Shown: one piece after another, positions 16,765 to 26,486 of the stretch
Numbering within the stretch: position 1 is the stretch's first letter
Layout of the letters: each line of letters opens with the position of its first letter
Assembly (NCBI GenBank): GCA_900321105.1
Contig: OOHL01000005.1
Coordinates: 449-56,214, forward strand
DNA length: 55,766 bases
Source: an uncultured Pseudomonadota bacterium
Lineage (GTDB): Bacteria > Pseudomonadota > Alphaproteobacteria > Rs-D84
Direction: 5' to 3'
The notes under the pieces: generated by a model
What the model saw: the letters and a program-made list of their open reading frames with translations, nothing else
Databases searched by the model: none
What the model was told of the DNA's origin: nothing
Translations under genes and position numbers: made by a program

Positions 16765-17187
16765 TTAACGATCTTTTATATTTACACTAACATTTTCTAT
16801 TATTTTTGATTTTGCTAATTCTTTTTTTATGTTTTTAAGCTCTTCTATTTCATTTGAAATACCAGACCAGATATTTACCCATGTATAAACTAATTGTATC
16901 GATATGTTTAAAGCATTTTTATCTGTTGCAACCGGATGATTTTGAATATTGCTTCTGTGTTTTTCTTCATTATGACAAAAAACTTTTGCTTTTGCTTCCA
17001 AAGATGTCAAAACCGAGATAAGTTTATCTATTTCATTTAACCAATATTCAACCATCCATGTTTCAACTTTTTTGGTCCCTTTTTTTATTCTTTCAATGGA
17101 CTTTTCATATTTTTCAAAATCGTTTAACCATGCATCTATTTTCTCATCCCGCATGATTTCTTTTTTTATAAAATCTGCTTTTTTCAT
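16765..17187 (-). CDS. Small helical protein, function unknown
   Basis: The 140-residue product is charged and predicted helical throughout, with no signal peptide and no membrane segment. It has one cysteine (FCHNEE) and a tryptophan-containing central part (YTWVNIWSGISNEIEEL). AAAGGG lies eight bases before the ATG. It stands alone between two terminators, convergent with the Skp-like gene. I recognise no family, and the reading frame and start are the only firm statements. A chance ORF is unlikely at this length with a good ribosome binding site. Confidence 0.6.
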   Translation of the reverse strand: MKKADFIKKEIMRDEKIDAWLNDFEKYEKSIERIKKGTKKVETWMVEYWLNEIDKLISVLTSLEAKAKVFCHNEEKHRSNIQNHPVATDKNALNISIQLVYTWVNIWSGISNEIEELKNIKKELAKSKIIENVSVNIKDR

Positions 17188-17239
17188 ATCAAGCGCCCTT
17201 TAATCATTATAAATTAATTGTATCAAAAACGGATTTATA

Positions 17240-17272
17240 TAACAAACAAAAACCGCCTAAACAGGCGGTTTT
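17240..17272 (-). terminator. Terminator of the nusA-infB operon
   Basis: The 8 bp stem aaccgcct / aggcggtt (17251-17270) with loop aaac is followed on the minus strand by a T-rich run. Confidence 0.75.
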
Positions 17273-17284
17273 CAAGTTTTTTGA

Positions 17285-19678
17285 TTATAATTCGGCTTTG
17301 ACTTCTTGAATTTCGTAACATTCAACACGATCACCTTCTTTAAGATCGTTATATTTATCGAAACTCATACCAAATTCAACACCGACACTAACTTCACTGA
17401 CTTCGTTCTTTTCACGACGCATTTCACCAATTTTGCCATCATAGATAACAACATTGTTACGCAACAAACGAACAAATGCAGATTTCTTTATCACGCCTTC
17501 GCTGACTCTACAACCGGCAACTTTAATGCCCTTGCCCACAGTGAATAATGCAATAACATCTGCATAGCCAATAAAGTTTTCGCGTTTTTCAGGCGCCAAT
17601 TTACCAGACAAGATTTCTTTGATTTCATCAGTAATACGGTAAACAACACTGTGATAACGAATATCTACACCGTTATTGCGTGCCATATCACGAACAGCGG
17701 AATCAGCACGAACATTAAATGCAATAATTACCGCACCAGATGCAGTTGCCAATCTGATATCTCCTTCGGTAATCTGACCAACACCCGCCGATAATAATTC
17801 AACACCTGCTTTATCAGAATTAAATCCGCGCAACATATCTGAAATTGCCTCGACCGACCCCTGCACATCAGCGCGCAAGATAACTGGCAAAGTTAATTTC
17901 TTGGTTTCGTCACGTTTAGCAAACAATTCTTCCAATGACGAACGCTTAACCGCATTGGCTTTATCTTTTGCTTTTTGTACACGATATGCAGCAACTTCAC
18001 GTGTTTGTGCTTCGTTTTCCATAACGTGTAATTCGTCCCCTGCACTTGGCACAGATTCCAACCCCAAAACCATAGCCGGTTGACCTGGTTTAACAGATTT
18101 AACACGAATGCCGTTTGAATTGATAAGCCCACGAACACGTCCAAATGTTTCACCAACAACGAATACATCACCCACAGATAATGTTCCCTGGCGCATTAAA
18201 ACAGTTGCAACTGCACCCAAACCTTTTTCCATTTTTGCTTCGACAACATATGCGGATGCCAACATATCTGGATCGGCCTTTAAATCCATAATTTCAGCTT
18301 GCAACAAAATAGCTTCTTCCAGTTTGTCCAATCCCATTTTTGTCTTGGCAGAAATTTCAACACATTGAACATCGCCGCCCATTTCTTCAACTTGAACTTC
18401 CTGTTGAAGAAGGTCTGTTTTTACACGATACGGATCGGCTTCTGGTAAATCACATTTATTGATTGCGACAATGAACGGAACCTTCGCCGCACGAATATGA
18501 TTAATAGCTTCAATTGTTTGTGGCATGATTGAATCATTAGCCGCAACAACCAAAACAACAATATCCGCAATTTGCGCACCACGTGCACGCATCGCGGTAA
18601 ATGTTTCGTGACCCGGCGTATCCAAGAAAGTAATTATCGCACCAGATTTTGTTTTAACTTCGTATGACGAAATATGCTGTGTAATTCCACCTGCTTCGCC
18701 CGCTACAACATTTGCATTACGGAAAGCATCTAATAACGAAGTTTTACCATGGTCAACGTGTCCTACAACTGTCACAACCGGATAACGCGGTTGCAATCTG
18801 TCGGCATGTGGTTCTTCTTCTAAAATATTTGCATAAGGTTTAACATCAACACGTTTAACAGTTGCACCAAATTCTGTCGCGATTAATTCGGCAGTATCTG
18901 CATCAATCGATTGATTTTGGGATGCCATCATACCCATTTCCATCAATTTTTTGATAACATTACCAACTTTTTCAGCCATTGCAGCCGCTAAATCTTTGAC
19001 AGTTATTGTATCGCCCAGCGTGACGACATGTTCAACCTTTTGTGGTGCAGTAAATACAGCGCGCGCTTTTTCACGGAATCTTTTCAAAGATGCTTCGCTG
19101 CGACGACGATTTGCGCCACGCAAACCAATTTCATCATCGTCATCATCTTCACCGCCACCGATAACAATGTCGTGGATAGAAATTTTACCGCCTTTTTTGA
19201 AATCTTTCTTAAAGCGATTTTGTTTTGAACCACGCATATCATCACTGTCTTCATCGCGACGATTGTTATGATTATTAAAGGCGACATTATTCTTTTTATT
19301 TTCGTGAGTATTTTCACGTATTGGCATAACAGGATTTTCATCAATAACAACTTCGTTTTCGCGTTGTGCCAATTGTTCTTTGACCGCTTCGTATTCACGA
19401 TTTTCGCGTTCGATTTCTGCTTCGCGGGCTTTGCGCGCAGCTTCTTCTTCGGCTTCACGTTTTCTGCGTTCTTCGTCACGTGCTTTTGCTGCTTCCAGAA
19501 CAGCACGTAATTTTTCATCAGCGGCACTATGTACAGCCTCGACCTTTTTAGGTTCTTCACGCAATTCGTTATTACCTGGTGCAACAATGCGGCGGCGGCG
19601 TTCAACGAATACCGCGTCGCCCTTTTTGCTTTGCACTGCACCAACAGTCACAGATTTTCCAAGTGTTAATGTCGCCAT
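17285..19678 (-). CDS. infB: Translation initiation factor IF-2
   Basis: IF-2 is the GTPase that brings initiator tRNA to the 30S subunit and promotes subunit joining. The 797-residue protein has a charged, low-complexity N-terminal part (about 30-200, with Glu/Arg-rich and Asp-rich stretches). An IF2_N-type domain follows (about 222-275), then the G domain with GHVDHGKT (306-313), DTPGH (351-355) and NKCD, then the beta-barrel and C-terminal fMet-tRNA-binding domains. AAAGG precedes the ATG. It lies 29 bases after nusA. The common neighbours ylxR, rbfA and truB are missing from this operon; truB is at 42439. Confidence 0.97.
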   Translation of the reverse strand: MATLTLGKSVTVGAVQSKKGDAVFVERRRRIVAPGNNELREEPKKVEAVHSAADEKLRAVLEAAKARDEERRKREAEEEAARKAREAEIERENREYEAVKEQLAQRENEVVIDENPVMPIRENTHENKKNNVAFNNHNNRRDEDSDDMRGSKQNRFKKDFKKGGKISIHDIVIGGGEDDDDDEIGLRGANRRRSEASLKRFREKARAVFTAPQKVEHVVTLGDTITVKDLAAAMAEKVGNVIKKLMEMGMMASQNQSIDADTAELIATEFGATVKRVDVKPYANILEEEPHADRLQPRYPVVTVVGHVDHGKTSLLDAFRNANVVAGEAGGITQHISSYEVKTKSGAIITFLDTPGHETFTAMRARGAQIADIVVLVVAANDSIMPQTIEAINHIRAAKVPFIVAINKCDLPEADPYRVKTDLLQQEVQVEEMGGDVQCVEISAKTKMGLDKLEEAILLQAEIMDLKADPDMLASAYVVEAKMEKGLGAVATVLMRQGTLSVGDVFVVGETFGRVRGLINSNGIRVKSVKPGQPAMVLGLESVPSAGDELHVMENEAQTREVAAYRVQKAKDKANAVKRSSLEELFAKRDETKKLTLPVILRADVQGSVEAISDMLRGFNSDKAGVELLSAGVGQITEGDIRLATASGAVIIAFNVRADSAVRDMARNNGVDIRYHSVVYRITDEIKEILSGKLAPEKRENFIGYADVIALFTVGKGIKVAGCRVSEGVIKKSAFVRLLRNNVVIYDGKIGEMRREKNEVSEVSVGVEFGMSFDKYNDLKEGDRVECYEIQEVKAEL

Positions 19679-19707
19679 GTTTTAACCTTTGGTTAATTAT
19701 TATTTTT

Positions 19708-21252
19708 TTATTCTTCGTCTGATTCTGGAACAATACCATATGCCAATTCACGTGCCTTCATAACAACACGTTCTGCCAAGCGTTGTGACATTGTATCTTC
19801 ACCCAAGATTTCAACCAATTCATCAGATGCAAGATCTGCCAAATCAGACAAAGATTTAACATCGTTTTCGCCCAATTTCATAATGATTGGACGTTTGATG
19901 AAATCAAATTTCAACAAGTCGTCTGACATGCCCATCTTGTGACCATTGTCGAAATAATCTTGTTCAACTTTTGCTAAATAAGCCTTCGCACGATTTTGCA
20001 ATTCAGTTGCCAACTCAGTATTAAAGCCTTCAATAGATTCCAATTCAGATTGTTCGACATATGCAATTTCTTCGATTGTTCTGAAACCTTCGGTTATTAA
20101 CAATTGCGCAATTGTTTCATCAACATCTAATGCAGATGTGAACAATTCTGTCTTTTCTTTAAATTCTTTTGCGCGACGCTCCATTTCTTCGGCTTCGCTC
20201 ATAACATCAATATTCCAACCTGTTAATTGAGACGCCAGACGAACATTTTGTCCGCGACGACCAATTGCCAAAGATTGTTGATCTTCGGTCACAACAACCG
20301 CAGCTGTATGAGTATCTTCATCAACAATGATTTTTGCTACTTTTGCAGGTTGCATTGCGTTAACAATGAACACAGCTGGATCTTCGGAATACAAAATAAC
20401 GTCGATTTTTTCACCGTGACATTCGTTAATAACTGGTTGAATACGTGTTCCTTTGATACCGACGGTCATACCAACAGCATCAACAGATGGATCTTGGGTT
20501 TCAACGGCAATCTTAGCATGAGAACCAGGTGCACGAGATACAGATTTAATTTTAATAATACCTTCGTAAATTTCTGGAACTTCCTGTGTGAACAATTTTT
20601 CCATAAAACTTGGGTGTGTTCTGGTCAAGAATATTTGTGGGCCAGTATTAGAACGGACAACATCCATAATCAAAGCACGAACACGGTCACCAACGGCCAA
20701 ACGTTCGCCCGGAATTAATTCTGTATTTTTGATATAACCTTCGGCTTTGCCATTAATATCAACAAAAACATTTCCGAATTCAATACGTTTAACAACACCA
20801 TTGACAATATCGCCAATATTGTCTTTGAATTCTTCGTATTGGTTGCCTTTTTCAGCGTCCCTTACACGTGCAGTCATAATCTGACGCGCAGTTTGGAAAG
20901 CCATACGACCAAATTCTGGTTCTGGCAACATATCTTCTACGATATCGCCGACCTGTGGATTTTCAGCATATTTTTTTGCTTTATCGACAGTTAACATCGT
21001 GTTTGCATCATATTCGTCGCCCTTGGATTCTGGGGATTCAATAACTTCAAACAAACGTTTAACATAAATAGCACCATTTTTGCGATCTATTTGTGCAACT
21101 ATGTTAAATTCTTCGCCATATTTGTGTTTCGCAATTTTTGCAATCGCCGCTTCCAAAGATTCAATAACAGTTTCACGGTCTATCATTTTTTCTTGGGCCA
21201 AAGAATCAATTGCAAGTAATAAATCCTGGCGTGGCATAGATTCAAAAGACAT
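19708..21252 (-). CDS. nusA: Transcription elongation/antitermination factor NusA
   Basis: NusA binds RNA polymerase and nascent RNA, modulating pausing, termination and antitermination. The 514-residue protein has the N-terminal polymerase-binding domain (about 1-130), an S1 domain (about 135-205), paired KH domains (about 230-350, with VGIKGTRIQPVINECHGEKI and AIGRRGQNVRLASQL), and C-terminal acidic helix-hairpin repeats to the end, as in Proteobacteria. AAGGAG supports the start. rimP, which normally precedes nusA, is absent; a structured leader stands there instead. It forms an operon with infB. Confidence 0.97.
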   Translation of the reverse strand: MSFESMPRQDLLLAIDSLAQEKMIDRETVIESLEAAIAKIAKHKYGEEFNIVAQIDRKNGAIYVKRLFEVIESPESKGDEYDANTMLTVDKAKKYAENPQVGDIVEDMLPEPEFGRMAFQTARQIMTARVRDAEKGNQYEEFKDNIGDIVNGVVKRIEFGNVFVDINGKAEGYIKNTELIPGERLAVGDRVRALIMDVVRSNTGPQIFLTRTHPSFMEKLFTQEVPEIYEGIIKIKSVSRAPGSHAKIAVETQDPSVDAVGMTVGIKGTRIQPVINECHGEKIDVILYSEDPAVFIVNAMQPAKVAKIIVDEDTHTAAVVVTEDQQSLAIGRRGQNVRLASQLTGWNIDVMSEAEEMERRAKEFKEKTELFTSALDVDETIAQLLITEGFRTIEEIAYVEQSELESIEGFNTELATELQNRAKAYLAKVEQDYFDNGHKMGMSDDLLKFDFIKRPIIMKLGENDVKSLSDLADLASDELVEILGEDTMSQRLAERVVMKARELAYGIVPESDEE

Positions 21253-21297
21253 TTATTTCTCCTTACGATTTTGTTTTTATTGCCTTTTATTGAAAGA

Positions 21298-21377
21298 GCG
21301 GGGTTTTTGTAACCCCGCCCTTAAAACTTATTTTTAAGAACACTACATATTATTATGTCCGAATCGTTAAAAATCAA
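21298..21377 (-). promoter_or_regulatory. nusA promoter and double-hairpin leader
   Basis: On the minus strand TTGATT (21372-21377) and TAATAA (21350-21355) are 16 bases apart. The inferred leader of about 90 bases contains two adjacent perfect hairpins: cttaaaa/ttttaag (21320-21338) and the GC-rich gcggggtt/aaccccgc (21298-21318, loop of 5). Neither has a T-run after it, so they look like leader structures rather than a simple terminator. Confidence 0.5.
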
Positions 21378-21432
21378 GCAAAAAATACAGTAATATTAAC
21401 AAGAAATTAAAACATATTATTGTCTTTGTTGC

Positions 21433-21461
21433 TTGACGGTATGGATTTTGGGATTTATACT
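21433..21461 (+). promoter_or_regulatory. Near-consensus promoter of the lpt operon
   Basis: TTGACG (21433-21438) and TATACT (21456-21461) are separated by 17 bases. The -10 box ends eight bases before the ATG of the permease gene, so the transcript is expected to start at or next to the start codon. Confidence 0.7.
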
Positions 21462-21469
21462 TTACTATT

Positions 21470-22531
21470 ATGAAAATAATCAACAGATATTTTAGGCGTC
21501 AATTACTGGGCATATTTGTTATGTTATTGCTGATTCTTACAGGATTGGCATGGATGATGCAAATTATGTCCATGATGAAATTCCTGATAAGTTATGGTAT
21601 CGAATTTTCCAGTTTTGTTTATATGACGTCCCTTATGATACCGTTTATTATATCAATAATTGTTCCATTTGTGACATTTATTGCTGTGATTTTCATATAC
21701 AACAAAATGATCACCGAAAACGAAGTGACGGTTATGGCCGCATCTGGATTGTCGCCGTGGCAGATTGCAAAGCCGGCAATAAAATTATCTGTTTGGTTGA
21801 CTGTATTGCATTTAATTTTAAACATTTGGTTTGTTCCATTGACCCAATCTATGTTTTACAGCACACAATGGAATCTGCGTTATGGTCTGGCACACTTGAA
21901 ATTACAAGAAGCTGCCTTTACAAAATTATCAGATGGTTTGGTTGTATATGTAGATAATGTATCTGGCCAAGATTTAAATCAGTTAATGCTATCTGATATG
22001 CGTGAAGAAAATAATCAATTACTGATTTTTGCAAAACGTGGCAAATTAGTATCTACTGTTCACGGTCTTTCGATTGTCACAAATAATGGCTCTCTTCAAA
22101 TGTTAGGGAAAAACGGTTTTACAACAGGAACATTTGATAATCTGGACATGGACTTAAATCTGGTAGAGAACGACAAAGATGCATCTTTTCGTGTCCGTCG
22201 TATTCCGACATGGAGACTTTTACAGACGGTTTTTTCACAAGACGACAAACACCAACATCAATTAACATTGGTTGAGATTTGCACACGATTTATAAATCCT
22301 TTTATGGATATAATCTTGGCATTGGTTTGCACATTGATTTTATTAAAATCATCACTTTTACGTCGCCGCGCATCTTTTGCGCCCGCAATGGCTGTTTTAA
22401 GCATGGCTGCAATAATGGCATTCTACATGTCAATGTCTAATATGGTGATTACCTTGACTGATGTTGGCACAGTTGCGATTGTTGTTTTTTGTTTATTGTT
22501 CGCTTTAATTGGATTATTATTGAAAAAATGA
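21470..22531 (+). CDS. lptF: LPS export permease, LptF/LptG family
   Basis: LptF and LptG are the membrane subunits of the LptB2FG transporter that pulls lipopolysaccharide from the inner membrane onto the periplasmic bridge. The 353-residue protein has three N-terminal membrane helices (about 12-120), a periplasmic beta-jellyroll region (about 130-260) and three C-terminal helices (about 275-350), the layout of the family. It overlaps lptD by ATGA. Alphaproteobacteria often carry lptF and lptG in tandem before lptD; here only one is present, so it could be either. No Shine-Dalgarno is visible and the promoter suggests a leaderless mRNA. Confidence 0.85.
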   Translation: MKIINRYFRRQLLGIFVMLLLILTGLAWMMQIMSMMKFLISYGIEFSSFVYMTSLMIPFIISIIVPFVTFIAVIFIYNKMITENEVTVMAASGLSPWQIAKPAIKLSVWLTVLHLILNIWFVPLTQSMFYSTQWNLRYGLAHLKLQEAAFTKLSDGLVVYVDNVSGQDLNQLMLSDMREENNQLLIFAKRGKLVSTVHGLSIVTNNGSLQMLGKNGFTTGTFDNLDMDLNLVENDKDASFRVRRIPTWRLLQTVFSQDDKHQHQLTLVEICTRFINPFMDIILALVCTLILLKSSLLRRRASFAPAMAVLSMAAIMAFYMSMSNMVITLTDVGTVAIVVFCLLFALIGLLLKK

Positions 22532-24549
22532 AATTCGCAGGAACCTTTTTATTGACATGCCTTGCAACGACAAATGCTTTTTGTCTTGGTGTTAACATGG
22601 ATGAAGCAAAAACAATAAAATCAGATAAAATTTATTATAATGTAAAATCTGAAGAAATAAAAACATATGGTAATACCGAAATGACAAACGCATCTGGTCA
22701 ACGGGTAAAAGTGAATGAATTAACACTATCAAAAAACGCTTCTGATGTTGACGCCAACGATATCGAATTATGGCTTGGCAGCAATGTTTATATCAAAGCA
22801 GAGAACATATCGCGTGATGGCACCGAAACAATAGCAAAAAACGCAGATTTTACGGCATGCGAAGGATGCGATTCATATGGAAATGCCTGGGACATACACA
22901 GTGCAACTGTTATCCACGACATGGATGAAAAAATGCTCTATTTTCACAATGCATCTTTTTGGGTTTATGATAACAATATCCCGGTTTTTTGGTTACCATA
23001 TTATGAAATGCCTGACCCAAGTGTAAAATATAAGTCAGGTCTTTTATCGCCCAGTTTTAATTCCACAAATGGCATGGGGACACAAATAAACGTGCCAATT
23101 TATATAAACATATCAGAACGCCATGATTTGACACCAACACTGTCATATCTGACAAACGAGAATCCTTTATTTCAAGCAGAACACAGATTAAATCTGCAAC
23201 ATTCCGAATTCAGGACCACCGGTTCTTTTACTCATAATAAAGCGGCCGAAAATCGCTGGCACATATTTAACAAAGACAAAATTGAACTGGGCGAAAATGC
23301 GCGCGCACTTGTATATATCGCAAGAACATCTGATAAAACATATTTACAGAAATATGGATTTTATGATTATCAACCGTATCTTGATTCCGGGGCCAAGGTT
23401 GAAATATTTGGTCAAACCGGTTATGTCGTTGCCGATACGCACATCTTCCAAGAATTACGTGATCCAGGCTATAATCAAACATATGCATCTGGAAATATTT
23501 TACCAAATATTCGCGGCGTGTATCAATCTAACCCTTTCTATAAAGAAACATATTTAACTTTATCTGGTGATGTATTGGCGGTATCTGGTGATGATTCAGA
23601 CAGCCAACGTCTTATCGGTGAAGCGCGCATAGTTTCACCATGGACGCTTTGGGGTGGTAATCGTATAACATTAAGTGCCGCATCAAGATACGATGTTTAC
23701 AATTTTGATAAAATCCAAATGGCAGATAACAATGAATTATACACGGGCGTAAAATCGCGTTTTTTACCCAGTGGTTATATTGAATGGGGATTACCACTTT
23801 ACAGTGTTGATAATGATTGGACTTACATAATTGAACCACGCGCCAGATTAACAGTTATGAAACGCAGCGACAAAGATTCTGTATTTGCACTGAACAACGA
23901 TTCTGATGGTCGTTTTTTGTCAGATACCACTTTGTTCTCTGACAATCGTTATGCCGGATACGATGTGTGGGAAAATGGGAACTTTATTGATTACGGTGCA
24001 CGTTGGGCGGCATTTAATAACAAACATAATATCGAAGTATTTTTGGGACAAACATACGATTTAAATACGACAGACGAAGACTTTAACGAAAATGGTTTTA
24101 GAAATGGTTTTTCTGACTATGTTGGGCGTATTTCCTATTCCAGAAAATATTTTCAAATTGCCAGCCGTTTTCGTTTTGATCGTGTAAATTTTGATTTAAG
24201 CCACATGGAAAATTCATTATATGTTGGCAAAGGGAAAAATTATTTATCATTAGGACACATTTGGGATACACAACCTATTGATATTTATAAAAACAAAGAT
24301 AAGTATACGCATGAAATTGTGACCGGAGCAGGCTTACAAGTTACAAAAAGAATAAACGTTCGTGAATCTGTCATATATAATACATATGAACATGTGATAC
24401 AGCGTCACTCGGGTGGTATATATTACGAACATCCATGTTATTATTTCTCGTTCGGGTATCAACGTGATAACGCCGAAAGAAGAAATTATGTTGGAAACAC
24501 GACATTTCAATTCAAATTTGGAATGAGCATTGACGGCAAACATTATTAA
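22528..24549 (+). CDS. lptD: LPS-assembly outer-membrane protein LptD
   Basis: LptD is the beta-barrel through which lipopolysaccharide reaches the cell surface. The 673-residue protein has a signal peptide (1-20, AFCLG) and an LptA-like jellyroll domain (about 25-140, including a CxxC pair in ACEGCDSYG). The conserved motif LPYYEMPDPSVKYKSGLLSP lies at the plug-barrel boundary, and a long barrel with many Tyr/Phe-ended strands follows. The start at 22528 is chosen because it overlaps the permease stop (ATGA) and begins the signal peptide. It is followed 12 bases later by the surA-like gene, as in the lptD-surA order of Proteobacteria. Confidence 0.92.
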   Translation: MKFAGTFLLTCLATTNAFCLGVNMDEAKTIKSDKIYYNVKSEEIKTYGNTEMTNASGQRVKVNELTLSKNASDVDANDIELWLGSNVYIKAENISRDGTETIAKNADFTACEGCDSYGNAWDIHSATVIHDMDEKMLYFHNASFWVYDNNIPVFWLPYYEMPDPSVKYKSGLLSPSFNSTNGMGTQINVPIYINISERHDLTPTLSYLTNENPLFQAEHRLNLQHSEFRTTGSFTHNKAAENRWHIFNKDKIELGENARALVYIARTSDKTYLQKYGFYDYQPYLDSGAKVEIFGQTGYVVADTHIFQELRDPGYNQTYASGNILPNIRGVYQSNPFYKETYLTLSGDVLAVSGDDSDSQRLIGEARIVSPWTLWGGNRITLSAASRYDVYNFDKIQMADNNELYTGVKSRFLPSGYIEWGLPLYSVDNDWTYIIEPRARLTVMKRSDKDSVFALNNDSDGRFLSDTTLFSDNRYAGYDVWENGNFIDYGARWAAFNNKHNIEVFLGQTYDLNTTDEDFNENGFRNGFSDYVGRISYSRKYFQIASRFRFDRVNFDLSHMENSLYVGKGKNYLSLGHIWDTQPIDIYKNKDKYTHEIVTGAGLQVTKRINVRESVIYNTYEHVIQRHSGGIYYEHPCYYFSFGYQRDNAERRNYVGNTTFQFKFGMSIDGKHY

Positions 24550-24561
24550 GGACAATTTAAT

Positions 24562-25386
24562 ATGAAAAAGATTATTTTTATTTTAACATCATTATTCATA
24601 GGTTTTGATTGTGCTATGTCTGCAACTGTTGTTGGAACCGTTAATGGAAATCCAATAACAGATTCAGATATTACCGCACGTACTGAATTGATGACGCGCC
24701 AAGGCAAAACATCAACAACCAATCGCAAACAAGCGTTCCAGAATATTATTGATGATTATATAAAATTGGAATATGCGTCCAATTATAATGTAAAACCAAC
24801 AGATAAAGATGCGGATAACGAATTAAAGAAAATGAATATGGGCGAATTAAGCGCAACGATGCGTTCTATGGCACGATTGGCTGTGCGGGCTGATATTGCA
24901 TGGAATGTTATTATGGCAAAAACAATTGTTCCAAATATAGAAGTATCACAAAATGATATTAACGAAGAAAAAACAGAAATCGCACGCGAACACGGTTTGC
25001 CAATCGAAGTGACTTTGCTGCGTTTAATTGATATTCCAACAGATATTTCAAAAAAATTAACAACGCCAAAAAATTGTGATGCGGCTGAAAAAATGGTTGA
25101 AGATTTGGGCGGATATCCGCAAAAGATAACTGCCATGCAATATGAATTAGCACCGGAAGTCCGTGAACGCATTGCGAACCTGCCCCTGTTAACATGGTCA
25201 AAAAACGAAAACAATACCGTATTTTTGGTTTGCAGTGAAAAGAAAACCAAAGAATATAAAAATCTGGACGAAATAATCAAACAAAATGCAATTTATAAAA
25301 AGGCTTCCTTTAACGGCGACCAGCAATTAAAACAATTGCGCAGAAAGGCAGTAATTATTGTTAACGACGACAGATATAAATTATGA
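24562..25386 (+). CDS. SurA-like periplasmic chaperone with a degenerate PPIase part
   Basis: The 274-residue protein has a signal peptide (1-20, CAMSA). A SurA N-terminal chaperone domain follows (about 21-150, with VVGTVNGNPITDSDI and FQNIIDDYIKLEYA). SurA carries outer-membrane protein precursors across the periplasm. The C-terminal 110 residues match the outline of a parvulin domain (VTLLRLIDIP, then a helix, then ITAMQYELAPEVRERIANL), but the catalytic parvulin residues are not evident and a second PPIase domain is missing. SurA is usually above 400 residues, so this is a reduced form. AAGGA lies upstream. It overlaps rlmN by four bases. Confidence 0.75.
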   Translation: MKKIIFILTSLFIGFDCAMSATVVGTVNGNPITDSDITARTELMTRQGKTSTTNRKQAFQNIIDDYIKLEYASNYNVKPTDKDADNELKKMNMGELSATMRSMARLAVRADIAWNVIMAKTIVPNIEVSQNDINEEKTEIAREHGLPIEVTLLRLIDIPTDISKKLTTPKNCDAAEKMVEDLGGYPQKITAMQYELAPEVRERIANLPLLTWSKNENNTVFLVCSEKKTKEYKNLDEIIKQNAIYKKASFNGDQQLKQLRRKAVIIVNDDRYKL

Positions 25387-26486
25387 AAACCGTACTTTTT
25401 AATTTAAATGACAAAGAATTGGAACAATTTGTGGCAGATTTAAATCTGCCACGATTTCGCGCGAAACAAATTCGCGAATGGTTAAATCGTGGCGCGCCCG
25501 ATTTCAGTGTCATGAAAAACCTGCCCGAAGATTTACGCGATAAATTGTCTGAAATTGCCGAAACTTTGCCTTTAAAAATTGTTAAAAAATTGGAAAGTGC
25601 CGATAATCAGACAACCAAGTTCTTGCTGGAATTAGTGGACGGCGAACAAATCGAATGCGTTCTAATGCGCACCACATACGGCAACAGTGTTTGCGTTTCA
25701 TCCCAGGCAGGATGCGCAATGGGTTGTAAATTTTGTGCATCAACATTATTAGGGCTTAAACGCAATTTAACAGTTAATGAAATGTTTGCACAAATCTTGG
25801 TTGCACAATGGGAATTGCGCGGCGATAAATTTCGCGACATAAAACCAAATGGTGATGCAAATAACGGCGATGTTTCACATATTGTTGTTATGGGAACCGG
25901 CGAACCATTACAGAATACAGAAAATGTAATCGGATTCTTAGAACGCGCAAATAATGAATTAAACATATCATGGCGCCGAATAACAGTTTCCACATGCGGA
26001 ATTGTTCCGGGTATAAACGAATTAAACAAATGGGGACGACCAATAAACTTGGCAATATCATTGCATGCGCCGACCGATGAATTACGCAGTCAAATTATGC
26101 CTATAAATAATAAATATAAATTGCACGAGGTTTTGGATGCTGCTTTTGCATTTTCAGACACACACAATCGCCAATTGATGATTGAATATATATTGCTGGG
26201 CCAGAAAGACGAAAACGGCTCTGTGATGCTTTATAATGCAAACGAAGACTATGCAAACAAATTGGTTGAATTGATGCGCGGTCATAATGTTATGGTAAAT
26301 TTGATACCTTGGAATACGGTTGATGAACGTGATTTTGCATCGATTTCTGGAAATGCAGTTCACAGATTCCAGGATATTTTAATTAAAAACGGAATTCATA
26401 CACGAATCAGACGGGAACGGGGGGCAGATATTGGTTCGGCATGCGGTCAATTAAGACTAAAAAACTCAAAGGACAACAAAAAATGA
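25383..26486 (+). CDS. rlmN: Dual-specificity rRNA/tRNA adenine-C2 methyltransferase RlmN
   Basis: RlmN is a radical SAM enzyme that methylates C2 of A2503 in 23S rRNA and A37 in several tRNAs. The 367-residue protein has the N-terminal helical accessory domain (about 1-70), the CX3CX2C cluster motif (Cys111, 115, 118), the MGTGEPL motif for SAM binding, and the second catalytic cysteine, Cys354, in GSACGQL near the C-terminus. It is complete in length and residues. It overlaps the surA-like gene before it and the TrpF-like gene after it by ATGA each, so the three are translationally coupled. Confidence 0.96.
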   Translation: MKTVLFNLNDKELEQFVADLNLPRFRAKQIREWLNRGAPDFSVMKNLPEDLRDKLSEIAETLPLKIVKKLESADNQTTKFLLELVDGEQIECVLMRTTYGNSVCVSSQAGCAMGCKFCASTLLGLKRNLTVNEMFAQILVAQWELRGDKFRDIKPNGDANNGDVSHIVVMGTGEPLQNTENVIGFLERANNELNISWRRITVSTCGIVPGINELNKWGRPINLAISLHAPTDELRSQIMPINNKYKLHEVLDAAFAFSDTHNRQLMIEYILLGQKDENGSVMLYNANEDYANKLVELMRGHNVMVNLIPWNTVDERDFASISGNAVHRFQDILIKNGIHTRIRRERGADIGSACGQLRLKNSKDNKK

